Of a stretch of DNA of 33,943 bases, positions 1 to 9,000 are shown piece after piece (position 1 is the first letter of the stretch; every line of letters starts with the position of its first letter). Source of the DNA: an uncultured Clostridia bacterium (lineage in GTDB: Bacteria; Bacillota; Clostridia; Oscillospirales; Acutalibacteraceae). The notes under the pieces were generated by a model that was given only the letters and a program-made list of their open reading frames with translations, made no database searches and was not told the origin of the DNA. The translations under genes and the position numbers were made by a program. The DNA is taken from the NCBI GenBank assembly GCA_945876745.1, contig CAMCPL010000013.1:1-33943 (forward strand), read 5' to 3'.

Positions 1-14
1 TTTATGCAAAAAAA

Positions 15-44
15 TAAATGTTGGAGTTCCCACCCCAACATTTA
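15..44 (-). terminator. Second intrinsic terminator-like hairpin downstream of the GH95 gene
   Basis: A perfect 10-bp inverted repeat (TAAATGTTGG at 15-24, CCAACATTTA at 35-44) has a 10-nt loop. A run of seven A on its left (8-14) becomes a U-tract on the minus-strand transcript. It probably backs up the hairpin at 62-87. It could also serve a plus-strand gene beyond the left edge, although the right flank is only weakly T-rich. Confidence 0.6.
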
Positions 45-61
45 TTATAGAACCAGAAAAA

Positions 62-87
62 ATCGGCTTGGATTGCTCCAAGTCGAT
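62..87 (-). terminator. Intrinsic terminator of the GH95 gene
   Basis: An 11-bp stem (ATCGGCTTGGA at 62-72, TCCAAGTCGAT at 77-87, one G-T pair) has a 4-nt loop. It lies about 20 bp beyond the stop codon of the minus-strand gene. The A-run at 57-62 gives a U-tract at the 3' end of the minus-strand RNA. Confidence 0.8.
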
Positions 88-105
88 TTTCTTTATGTAC
101 AAATT

Positions 106-2754
106 TTATATATTAAACGAAACGCTTTTGCTTTCGCCTGCCTTAAATTCAAGGGCTTGCTCGTTGTCGCCGCAGGTTATAGCTACTGTCTGGTCGATAT
201 CGGAGGTTATTACCGCTTCGACGGTTTTACTGTTGATATCCCACTTCATAGAAGTGACGGTTGCTCTCGTTCTTGTCTTTATTCCCGTGATTTCGCCCTT
301 GTCAAAGCCGCTCGTAGGCAATGCGGGAAGAAGTCCGATTTCGCCGATATTCGAATACACGAGTGATTCGTTGATAATTCCCAAATATCCGATTGCGAAG
401 TCGGTACAATAGCAGCTGCCTCTATCGTAATCGTGATTTGTCATAAGTGAATTATATCTGATTTTGTGATTCATCAGCTTCAAAAGAGCGTCGCTTAAAG
501 CGTCTTCGTCCTTAAGTCTTGCGGCAATAAGCGAACGGTGAACGAGTGCGTGAGAAGCCTCGTTTTCACTTTCTCTGTTTGCAATAGCCTGAACGCACGC
601 GTCTGCAAGCGTTTTGTTTTTCTGCGTTTCAAACAGAGGCCATACGCAGTACAAATGACTGAGATGTCTGTGCTCGTTGTTTTCCTCAAAGCTTGTAGTT
701 GCCCATTCCTTGAGCGCACCTGTTTCATCGTAAAGATACGGCGGCAAATTATCCTCTAATTCCTGCCACTTGCCGAAATCTGCCTCAGGTGTTACGTCTG
801 CCATAACTCTTTTGAGCATTTCGAGATTGTCACGGCATGCGCTGATATCAATAGCACAGTTTGCGTCGGACGGCGACGGATAATTTGAAGGATTATTCTC
901 AGGCGAATACGACGGCAAAATGCAATATGCTTCACCCTCGTTAAGCTCCGTCTTGCCCTGTTCATAATGAATAACGCCGTTTTCGTCGGTATAATATTCC
1001 GGAGTCATAAGCTGTGCCCAATAGTTTGCAGATTTTGTCAGCATAGGAAGAAGAATATCCTCCTCAAGCATCATATATCCCTGCTCTTCAAATTCGGCAA
1101 TATCCTCATCAGTTATATCAAGCACGGATTTGAGCGAATACAAATCGAACTCATCACTAAGCGGAATTTGAATATTTCCGTAGACAAGCAAGGTCTCGTA
1201 CAACGGCTGAATCATCCACGACGTGCCTGCGTTCCAATATCTAAACGGGTATGGATAACAGGTTTCGGTAATTACTGCCTTGTCGCCGTCGGTGTTTACA
1301 GGTGCCTGAATAGCGTCTGTAAAGCCGTGAGTTGCAAGCGCATTTTCCTCCCAATCGGGGAGCTGACGAAGAATGAAATAAGCATATCCTATCGGAGTTG
1401 AGCTCATATTGCCGGTGTTCATCGACGACGTTTGCAAATTAACATTTGCGTCCATTGTGTACTTACTTCCCCAGCCTGTGTTAAATTCTCCTGTCCACAT
1501 ACCGTAAAGCCTGCTTGTCGAATAACCGGAGCAGCATAAATACGCATATCTTCCTGCATAATATGTGCGCTGTGCCAAAGCAGCGTTAATGCTCTTTGCG
1601 CCCTTTTGGTCAGACAACAGCTTCTCGTTTGAAGCGCCGCTGTCCTCTAATGTAAGCGTAACTGCATCAAACTGCGGCTGATATATAGCAAGGTGATTTT
1701 CAAGAGCGGTGTCGTAATCAAACGAGCCGTTTTGAGAATACTTTTGAGCTACCGCCTTTGTAGTTTTTTCAAGGTCGTTTATCAATTCAAATTCCGTTTG
1801 CGCCTCAAAATCGTCAATGCTGCCCATATCGTACGTTCTGTCCGACACCGTAATGAGATAAACCTCGTCTGCGCCGCTTATCTTAACGCCCTTGTTTTCA
1901 CCGCAAAACTGCGATTCCTTCGTTTTCTTCTCAAGAGATACGGCTTGCTTTTCGCCGCCTGATGTTACGATATATGTCAGCGTTGCATATCCGCCGTTTT
2001 TGAGCTCGCTGTTTTCGTAATTCGGGTAATGCGCAACAAGTGCAAGATACTCGCCGTTTTCGTCGGTTACCTTTTTATACTTCATATTCGCTTCGTCGCT
2101 GTCACCGAAATTAGCAAGCGTCGACAAATCGTCAAACGAAAGTGTTGCATTGACTTTTGCACCCTCGCTTGATGACGAAAGCCTTGTAATTACAACGCCG
2201 TCAGCCATTGAAGTAAATGATACTCTGTCCCACTCGCCGTCGCCGTTTTTGTAATGCACGCCGACTTGAGAGGTTTCGTAATCCGTGTATCTTGCGTAAT
2301 CCTTTTCGCCCTTACCGTCAAGCTCCAAGCGTAGCTGACCGCCGGGATGGAATCTGTAAACATCATCATACGAAGCGTTGTCAACAATATCCTCACCCTT
2401 AACGATATTTTGCTTTACAGTTTCGAGTTCAAAAGCAGTATCGGGACAGGTGCGCTGATTTTGGTTCGGCATAATGAAATGCATATTTTGAAAAATGAAT
2501 GTGTCGCTGTACGGCGAGCCGCTTTCAACAAAGCCCTGCATACCGTTGCCCGACACCATTCCCTGCCGCCAAGCGCTTGTTGAATTTTTCTTTGATGATT
2601 TCAATTCCTTATACGAAAGACTGTATGAAATCTTTGAGCTGTCCGTAAAAAGACTGTCGATAACACCGCTTTCGGTCTTGTCGGAGCAACCTGCAAAGCC
2701 TGCGACCATAGCGCCGCAAAGTGCAAGCGCAATAAACTTCTTAAACTTCTTCAT
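106..2754 (-). CDS. Secreted lipoprotein glycoside hydrolase, GH95 type (alpha-L-fucosidase/galactosidase-like)
   Basis: This 882-aa protein probably hydrolyses alpha-L-fucosyl or related alpha-L-linked residues of host or plant glycans at the outer face of the membrane. A signal peptide with a lipobox ends in FAGC (residues 20-23). The N-terminal beta-domain opens with a WRQGMVSGNG stretch typical of GH95. The barrel carries GRYAYLCCSG, then LYGMWTGEFNTGWGSKYTMD, then HRHLSHLY, the hallmark GH95 strings. A C-terminal beta-domain follows. The length fits GH95 (about 750-900 aa). The ATG is preceded by TAGGAGGGG on the minus strand. The gene is monocistronic, with its own promoter and two terminators. 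GH95 also includes alpha-L-galactosidases, so the sugar specificity is not settled; the fold assignment is firm. Confidence 0.85.
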   Translation of the reverse strand: MKKFKKFIALALCGAMVAGFAGCSDKTESGVIDSLFTDSSKISYSLSYKELKSSKKNSTSAWRQGMVSGNGMQGFVESGSPYSDTFIFQNMHFIMPNQNQRTCPDTAFELETVKQNIVKGEDIVDNASYDDVYRFHPGGQLRLELDGKGEKDYARYTDYETSQVGVHYKNGDGEWDRVSFTSMADGVVITRLSSSSEGAKVNATLSFDDLSTLANFGDSDEANMKYKKVTDENGEYLALVAHYPNYENSELKNGGYATLTYIVTSGGEKQAVSLEKKTKESQFCGENKGVKISGADEVYLITVSDRTYDMGSIDDFEAQTEFELINDLEKTTKAVAQKYSQNGSFDYDTALENHLAIYQPQFDAVTLTLEDSGASNEKLLSDQKGAKSINAALAQRTYYAGRYAYLCCSGYSTSRLYGMWTGEFNTGWGSKYTMDANVNLQTSSMNTGNMSSTPIGYAYFILRQLPDWEENALATHGFTDAIQAPVNTDGDKAVITETCYPYPFRYWNAGTSWMIQPLYETLLVYGNIQIPLSDEFDLYSLKSVLDITDEDIAEFEEQGYMMLEEDILLPMLTKSANYWAQLMTPEYYTDENGVIHYEQGKTELNEGEAYCILPSYSPENNPSNYPSPSDANCAIDISACRDNLEMLKRVMADVTPEADFGKWQELEDNLPPYLYDETGALKEWATTSFEENNEHRHLSHLYCVWPLFETQKNKTLADACVQAIANRESENEASHALVHRSLIAARLKDEDALSDALLKLMNHKIRYNSLMTNHDYDRGSCYCTDFAIGYLGIINESLVYSNIGEIGLLPALPTSGFDKGEITGIKTRTRATVTSMKWDINSKTVEAVITSDIDQTVAITCGDNEQALEFKAGESKSVSFNI

Positions 2755-2777
2755 AATTCCCCTCCTAAATCTACTTC

Positions 2778-2806
2778 ATTATACCAAACACTTATATCAA
2801 TTGCAA
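2778..2806 (-). promoter_or_regulatory. Promoter of the GH95 gene (TTGCAA-N17-TATAAT, extended -10)
   Basis: On the minus strand a TATAAT (2778-2783) preceded by TGG forms an extended -10. A TTGCAA -35 (2801-2806) lies exactly 17 bp upstream. The leader to the ATG at 2754 is short. The same intergenic space must also hold the promoter of the divergent DUF421 gene, for which I see no clear -35/-10 pair. Confidence 0.65.
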
Positions 2807-2854
2807 TTAAGTATTTTATTATAAAAATCGCTAATAATAAAAACGGTGATTTTT

Positions 2855-3544
2855 ATGGAAGCGTTGTATGTATTAGTGCTCGCCGCTGGCTCGTTTTTAA
2901 CATTGTTTGTACTCGACAAATTAATGGGACACCGCCAAATTTCGCAGATGTCGTTTTTTGATTACGTAGTCGGAATAACGATAGGCTCAATAGCCGCAGA
3001 AATGGCGACAAATCTCGACAAAAGCTGGTACTACGGGGTAATCGCCATGAGCGTATACGCCGCGATAGAAATTTTACTGTCATTTTTAAGTCGCAAAAGC
3101 ACAAAGGCACGAAAGCTTCTTAACGGCAGTCCCATCATTCTTATTTCAAACGGTAAAATAAGTAAAGGCGCGCTCAGGAAAGCAAAAATCAACATCAATG
3201 ATTTGATAACTCAAGCGAGAAATCAAGGCTATTTTGACATCGGTGAAATTGATTATGCCTTAATGGAGGACAACGGAAGCATCAGCTTTCTTCCCTTTCC
3301 GATTTACAGAAGCGCAACGCCGCAGGATATAAACAAAAATCCCGCAAGAAGCGGTTTAGTAATAAATTTAGTCGTCGACGGTAGGCTTCAACAGAACGCC
3401 GTCAGCTATTCCGGCTTAACCGAAAAAGAAGTAGAACGCATAATCGAAGACGCAAAAACACCCCTGTCAGATATCCTGCTTCTCACCATCGACGAAAACA
3501 AAAAAACACAAATCTTCAAAAAAACATCTCCCCTTGAAAATTAA
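2855..3544 (+). CDS. DUF421 (YetF/YrbG-type) integral membrane protein
   Basis: This 229-aa protein of the DUF421 family has three N-terminal membrane segments (about residues 1-20, 33-52 and 57-78) and a cytoplasmic alpha/beta domain. Family hallmarks are visible: the F-D-Y-V-V-G-I-T-I-G-S loop between membrane segments and the NGSPIILISNGKI strand-turn of the soluble domain. Family members in Bacillus are linked to spores and membranes but have no settled biochemical role. A GTG at 2846 is in frame, but the ATG at 2855 follows GGTGA at a normal distance, so I start there. The stop codon lies inside the terminator hairpin shared with convergent nrdD. Confidence 0.85.
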   Translation: MEALYVLVLAAGSFLTLFVLDKLMGHRQISQMSFFDYVVGITIGSIAAEMATNLDKSWYYGVIAMSVYAAIEILLSFLSRKSTKARKLLNGSPIILISNGKISKGALRKAKININDLITQARNQGYFDIGEIDYALMEDNGSISFLPFPIYRSATPQDINKNPARSGLVINLVVDGRLQQNAVSYSGLTEKEVERIIEDAKTPLSDILLLTIDENKKTQIFKKTSPLEN

Positions 3545-3552
3545 GGGGAGAT
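3526..3552. terminator. Shared terminator between DUF421 and nrdD
   Basis: A perfect 10-bp stem (ATCTCCCCTT at 3526-3535, AAGGGGAGAT at 3543-3552) has a 7-nt loop. The A-run at 3518-3524 makes a strong U-tract for the minus-strand nrdD transcript. The plus-strand gene ends inside the hairpin, so it probably uses it too, with a poorer U-tract. Confidence 0.8.
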
Positions 3553-3571
3553 TAATTATAAGGTTATAAAA

Positions 3572-5773
3572 CTACAGGTGGAGAACTCTGTCCTTGATTT
3601 CCTGTGTTCTGCCCTGATTCCAGAACTGTGTTCCAATATATCCGCAGGTACGGCGTGCAACGTTCATCTTGTCCTGATCCTCGTTGCCGCAGTTAGGACA
3701 TCTCCAAATGAGCTTGCCGTGTTCGTCTTCAACAATTCTGATTTCGCCGTCGTAGCCGCAGCACTGACAGTAGTCGCTCTTTGTATTTAGCTCTGCGTAC
3801 ATAATATTGTTGTAGATAAATCTCATAACCTGCAATACTGCCGGAATATTATCCTGCATATTCGGTACTTCAACATAAGAGATTGCGCCGCCCGGTGAAA
3901 GCGCCTGGAACTCGCTTTCAAACTTCAGCTTTGTAAATGCGTCGATTTCCTCTGCAACGTGAACATGATAGCTGTTTGTAATATAGTTCTTATCGGTTAC
4001 GCCCTTGATTATGCCGAATCTCTTTTGAAGACATTTTGCAAACTTATAGGTAGTCGACTCAAGCGGAGTGCCGTAGATTGAGAAGTCGATATTTGTATCT
4101 GCCTTCCACTTTGCACAAGCGTCGTTCATATACTGCATTACCTTTAATGCAAAATCCTTGCCGCCTGTTTCGTCTGTATGCGACTTTCCTGTCATATACT
4201 TTGTGCACTCATAAAGACCTGCATAGCCGAGCGAAATTGTTGAATAACCGTCGAACAAAAGTCTGTCGATAGGCTCGCCCTTGTCAAGTCTTGCAAGCGC
4301 GCCGTGCTGCCACAAAATAGGTGCGGCGTCGGAAAGAGTGCCCTTCAATCTGTTATGACGGCACATAAGCGCACGGTAGCAAAGCTCAAGTCTTTCGTCA
4401 AATACCTGCCAGAACTTCGTCATATCGCCGCCCGAGGTGCAAGCAATGTCAACAAGGTTAATTGTAACAACGCCCTGATTGAATCTGCCGTAATACTTCT
4501 TCTTGCCCTCAACATAATTCTTTGCTCTTGCGATATTGCCAACGCCTGCGGCAGTAAAGCGGTCGGGAGTAAGGAACGAACGGCAACCCATAGGAGTGTA
4601 AACGTCGCCCTTTAATTCAAGCATTACCTTCTCGCTTACATAATCGGGAACAAGACGCTTTGCGGTACATTTTGCCGCAAGCTCTGTAAGGTAGAAATAC
4701 TCGCTGTCGTCGTCAACGTTGTCGTCCTCTAAAACATATATAAGCTTCGGGAATGCAGGCGTTACCCAAACGCCCTTTTCATTTTTAACGCCCTGTATTC
4801 TCTGCTTGAGCGTTTCCTCGATAATGAGCGCAAGGTCCTTCTTTTCCTGCTCGTTGCGAGCCTCGTTAAGGTACATAAATACTGTTACGAAAGGAGCCTG
4901 ACCGTTTGTTGTAAGCAGGGTAACAACCTGATACTGAATAGTCTGAACGCCGCGGGAAACCTCGTCACGAAGTCTTTTTTCGGTAATCTTTTGGATTTTT
5001 TCCTCTGTAAGCTCGCCGCCGAAATCCTCTGCCTCTTCAAGAACCTGCTTGCGAATTTTCTCTCTGCTTATCTGTACGAACGGTGCAAGATGAGTAAGCG
5101 AAATCGACTGACCGCCGTACTGTGAGGATGCAACCTGTGCGATAATCTGAGTTGCGATATTGCAGGCAGTCGAAAAGCTGTGCGGCTTTTCAATCATAGT
5201 GTCGGAAATAACAGTGCCGTTTTGGAGCATATCCTCAAGGTTTACGAGGTCGCAGTTATGCATATGCTGTGCAAAATAGTCTGCGTCGTGGAAATGAATA
5301 AGACCGTTTTCGTGAGCCTCGACAATATCCTCAGGAAGCAAAATTCTCTTTGTGATATCCTTTGATACCTCGCCTGCCATATAGTCTCGCTGAACGGAAT
5401 TTACGGTAGGATTCTTGTTTGAATTTTCCTGCTTAACCTCCTCGTTATTACATTCAATAAGAGAAAGAATTTGGTTATCGGTGGTGTTAGCCTTACGAAC
5501 AAGAGAACGAGTATAGCGGTACTTTACATAGCGCTTTGCAACCTCAAATGCGCCCTGCGCCATAATCTGATCCTCAACGATATCCTGAATTTCCTCAACC
5601 GACAAAGCTCTGTTTGCCTTGCGGATTTTGAACTCAACATATTCTGCAATTTCGTTAATCTGTCCCTGCGAAAGCTCCTTTTTTTCACAAGCCTGATTTG
5701 CTTTTGATACGGCTATGATAATCTTGTTAATATCAAATGTTGCCTCCGAGCCGTTTCTCTTGATAATGTTCAT
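3572..5773 (-). CDS. nrdD: Anaerobic ribonucleoside-triphosphate reductase, class III
   Basis: This 733-aa oxygen-sensitive glycyl-radical enzyme makes deoxyribonucleotides from ribonucleoside triphosphates in the cytoplasm. The ATP-cone domain is at residues 1-95 (starting MNIIKRNGSEATFDINKI). The barrel follows. The C-terminal zinc site shows CQCC and, after a short linker, CPNC. The glycyl-radical motif RTCGY places the radical at about G711. The length is normal. The ATG has an AAGGGG ribosome binding site. The activase gene nrdG, often adjacent, is not in the window: the gene is followed at once by a terminator. The promoter and two NrdR-like boxes upstream indicate repression by NrdR when dNTPs are plentiful. 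Confidence 0.97.
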   Translation of the reverse strand: MNIIKRNGSEATFDINKIIIAVSKANQACEKKELSQGQINEIAEYVEFKIRKANRALSVEEIQDIVEDQIMAQGAFEVAKRYVKYRYTRSLVRKANTTDNQILSLIECNNEEVKQENSNKNPTVNSVQRDYMAGEVSKDITKRILLPEDIVEAHENGLIHFHDADYFAQHMHNCDLVNLEDMLQNGTVISDTMIEKPHSFSTACNIATQIIAQVASSQYGGQSISLTHLAPFVQISREKIRKQVLEEAEDFGGELTEEKIQKITEKRLRDEVSRGVQTIQYQVVTLLTTNGQAPFVTVFMYLNEARNEQEKKDLALIIEETLKQRIQGVKNEKGVWVTPAFPKLIYVLEDDNVDDDSEYFYLTELAAKCTAKRLVPDYVSEKVMLELKGDVYTPMGCRSFLTPDRFTAAGVGNIARAKNYVEGKKKYYGRFNQGVVTINLVDIACTSGGDMTKFWQVFDERLELCYRALMCRHNRLKGTLSDAAPILWQHGALARLDKGEPIDRLLFDGYSTISLGYAGLYECTKYMTGKSHTDETGGKDFALKVMQYMNDACAKWKADTNIDFSIYGTPLESTTYKFAKCLQKRFGIIKGVTDKNYITNSYHVHVAEEIDAFTKLKFESEFQALSPGGAISYVEVPNMQDNIPAVLQVMRFIYNNIMYAELNTKSDYCQCCGYDGEIRIVEDEHGKLIWRCPNCGNEDQDKMNVARRTCGYIGTQFWNQGRTQEIKDRVLHL

Positions 5774-5846
5774 TTTCTTACCCCTTGTTTGTAATAATCA
5801 TTCGGTTTGTAACAAATTTGTAATTTTCTTTTCAGAAGTCTTTTAC

Positions 5847-5875
5847 ATAATAACAAAATATTGTGCGTGTGTCAA
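5847..5875 (-). promoter_or_regulatory. nrdD promoter (TTGACA-N17-TATTAT)
   Basis: On the minus strand a perfect TTGACA -35 (5870-5875) is followed after exactly 17 bp by TATTAT (5847-5852). A leader of roughly 65-70 nt runs to the ATG. An NrdR-like box fills the spacer and touches the -10 element. Confidence 0.8.
5851..5866 (-). promoter_or_regulatory. NrdR box 2, within the nrdD core promoter
   Basis: This 16-bp site has the core CAAAATATTG and matches about 12 of 16 positions of the NrdR consensus (acaCwAtATaTwGtgt). It lies between the -35 and -10, overlapping the -10 by two bases, so a bound repressor would block RNA polymerase. Confidence 0.7.
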
Positions 5876-5892
5876 TAGGTTTTTCTCAAAAA

Positions 5893-5908
5893 ATACAATA
5901 TATTGTAT
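5893..5908 (-). promoter_or_regulatory. NrdR box 1, upstream of the nrdD -35
   Basis: The perfect 14-bp palindrome TACAATATATTGTA (5894-5907) lies in a 16-mer that matches about 14 of 16 consensus positions. Its centre is 42 bp from the centre of box 2, four helical turns, so both boxes face the same side of the DNA, as expected for cooperative NrdR binding. Confidence 0.75.
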
Positions 5909-6028
5909 GCATTTTTGTAATTGTAACCTTTTAATACGAAATGTAGAAGTGTCAAAAAATGCAAAACGCCCTAAAATAGAGGATTTTCAATTCCTTGCAA
6001 GCAAGTATATATTACAAATTGTAATCAC

Positions 6029-6060
6029 AAAAAGCACCCTACCGATAAGCAAGGTGCCTT
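6029..6060 (-). terminator. Probable terminator of the VTC-CotH operon
   Basis: GCACC (6034-6038) pairs with GGTGC (6053-6057) across a 14-nt loop, with extra A-T pairs beyond one mismatch. The A5 run at 6029-6033 gives a U-tract on the minus-strand RNA. The stem is short and imperfect, but it lies 17 bp beyond the CotH stop codon. Confidence 0.55.
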
Positions 6061-6076
6061 GAAGATTATTACGAAA

Positions 6077-9000
6077 TTACTGCTTTGTATTGTAGAACGC
6101 GTCAAAGCCGTCGAGCAATACAGTGCGGATTGAAGCAAATCTGTCGTATTTATAAATCATCGCATAATCCTTTGCGTTGATAACGCCGTCGCCGTTTGCA
6201 TCATACGGATTAATTCCGATAACGTGCTCACATCCTACGTCAGCCTTTACCGTCTGTATATCGCTTGCAAAGGTTGCGTTTTCATTTATGCTTGCATAGA
6301 ACGAATAGCTCTCGCCCTGCATAATCTGCATAGTAAATGAGCCGTTTTTGGTTTCATAAGCGTTGCCGTTTACGAATACATAACCGTCAACCAATGTGTC
6401 GCTGATAGCTCCGTCGTCGGTCAAAACCGCTTTCGTTGTAAACACAACATCAAGCAGCTGCGGTATTCTCACACCCGAAAGCTCAATGCCGTTAATACCG
6501 GTGTTACCCTTAACAACGCTCTCAAGCTCCGTTGCGTCAACACTCTCGCCGCCGTTGATGAAAATCTTAATGTAAAGCTCATCGGCATTGTCACAACCCG
6601 ACGGAAGCGGAAGATTGTTGTAAGACTCAATCGGTGAATTAGTTGCGTCATTGCTTATTGCCCTAACGTTCGATTTAGCCACAAATGTATAGCTTACACC
6701 GTCTGTTGAATATGCAACACCCCAGTCACGAGGACCCTTGTTCGAGCTAATTTGCTCCAAATTGAGTGTCAAATCGCAATAGCCCTTTGACGAGGTCTTA
6801 ATAAGCCAGTAGCCGTTGCCCTGCTCATTATCGAGCACCTTCGTTGCGGTAAATCTATTGTCACTCGCCCACGAGGTCTTAACGCCGTAAGCGCCTGTGT
6901 AGCTGAGTGTTGTCGCCGTTTGCGCATTCGGATACATCGAAAGCGTACCGGCATATGCACCGGAGGTATTACCGACAGATGTAAGCGTTGCGTCAACATA
7001 ATCGGCAAACAGCTTCGTAGTATCATTATAATTAAACTTCGTAACAGTTTCGCCCTTGTAATAGAATTTCTTGACATTTATTGCCGAAGCGTCGTCACCG
7101 TTGTGTTCCCAAACGCTGACTGTATACGGTCCGCTTGAAAATGTATTTAGCTTGCCGCTGTTATAAATATCAATACCTGTTTCAACATAATCGCCCGACA
7201 TAATCATATTGCCGTTTGCGTCGATAACGCTGTACTTCATCGGAACGCCGTCAACGCTGTGATACTTAATAGCCGAGGTGCTGAAATAATCCGTCGTTCT
7301 GTTTGTGTACGGCATTTTCAGCGTTTCGGTATCGTTGTTACCGGAAACGATTATATCATTAACATAAAGATTACCCTTTGAAAGTGAGTTATGAAGCGTT
7401 GTGCCCGAGCATGTCAAATTTTCTACCGTTACAAGTCGGATATAAACAACGCTCTTGTTTGCACATTCTGCGGGAAGCGGTGCATTATACAATAGCTGAG
7501 AAAGTGTGCCGGTTGCGGTGAGTGTAATATTATCACTCGCCGAGCTCCAGCTCTTGCCGTCGAGTGAATATTGAAGCTGAACGCTCTTCGGTCCCTGCGC
7601 CGTTGTGTAAGCCTTTGCCGAAAATGCGATATTACTGTAACCTACCGTTGAAAGCTCGTAGTAAAATCCGCTGTCTGCGCTCCAAAGCGCACCGTCGTCG
7701 GGAGCAAGCAAGAATGCCTTGTTGTCTGCGTGCCAATACGGAACATACATATTCTTTGAATCCGCAACGGCAGTCATTTTTGCGCTCTCGTCATAAGCGC
7801 CGCCGTTTGAAAATACTGCGCCGTTTGAAACATTCTGCGAGTAATTTTCAAAGTGCCATTGAACTATCGAATCACCGGCATACGTCAGCACAAGCTCGCT
7901 TAACTCGGAGGTAATCTCCTCGTGCTTTGCATAAGCGCTGACAGTAACTGTATCACCGACGGTATTTGCAGATGTAAACGGATTGAACGGTGCTTCATAT
8001 TTAATATCTTCTCCGCCGTTAATGCTGTAATACAAATCAGCTCCGCCGTTTGTGTCGGTTATTATTACACTATTATTGTTATAAATATGCTCGCTCGTAT
8101 CTGCGATTGAGTCGGTTGTTATAGTCGGTGATGAAAGCGAGGTAACAACCGAGGTTGATGCGCCGTATACTCTGATATTATTAATAGACGCGTCGCCGCT
8201 TGTCTGAGCAACTATCGTATTTATTCCGTTAATCGCAATATTAGTATAAGCAACAACTCGGATATAAACAACATTTTTGTTATCGCACTCGGCAGGAAGC
8301 GAAACCATATCAAACGCCTGCTCCATATTCTTGTTTTTTGTAATAGAATATGTTGCATTTTCAATGTCGGTGTATGTAACGCCGTCAAGCGAATATTGTA
8401 GCTTCCAATCTCTCGGTCCCTTCTTTGAACCGCCCAGCCTTGCAGAGAACGAAATGTGTTCAAAGCCTATTGTCGAGGCTTCAACAGTAAAATACGGATA
8501 TTCGCCCCAAGCAATATTATTAGTCTTGCTTGTAGACATAACCGGAGACTGATCGGAGGATACGGAGCTTTCGGGATTTGCATACAAATCCGCAGAGCCC
8601 GACCACTTAATCTGGGCATTGTCAAGCGCATTTACACTTGCAGTAAGAACGCCTGTTACCGCTTTTTCGCCGTTAGTTGCCGCATAGTAATACTGCGCTC
8701 CTGTTTCGTCGGCAGTAACAAGTCCTGTTTCATTAGCGGAGTAATCATAATCCCACGAAGCAATCGTCTTTGTATAGCCTGTCGGACGTTCACCGGAATT
8801 TACAAAGCAGGAATTAGATGTAACCGCCGTATCCGTGAAGTCAGAAGTATTGCCTGTTACGGTAACGCTGATATTCTTGCCCTGCATACCGTCAATAACT
8901 GTGTAGCTCGAAGCAGTTGCGCCGTCTATATTTCCGTACTCGGTCTTCCATTGATACGAAAGTCCGTCGGTTAGAACAGCTCCGTCCTGCGCCTTTACCA

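Noticed and set aside
967-1401. Long antisense ORFs within the GH95, nrdD and CotH genes
   Set aside because: They are opposite-strand shadows of genes with firm family motifs; their translations have no motif and no ribosome binding site.
2846-2854. GTG at 2846 as the start of the DUF421 gene
   Set aside because: No ribosome binding site precedes it, while GGTGA, which overlaps it, is well placed for the ATG at 2855.
6077-6250. Complete type I dockerin, implying a cellulosome
   Set aside because: Only one calcium loop is visible, and no cohesin or scaffoldin is in the window. I record a half-dockerin-like end only.
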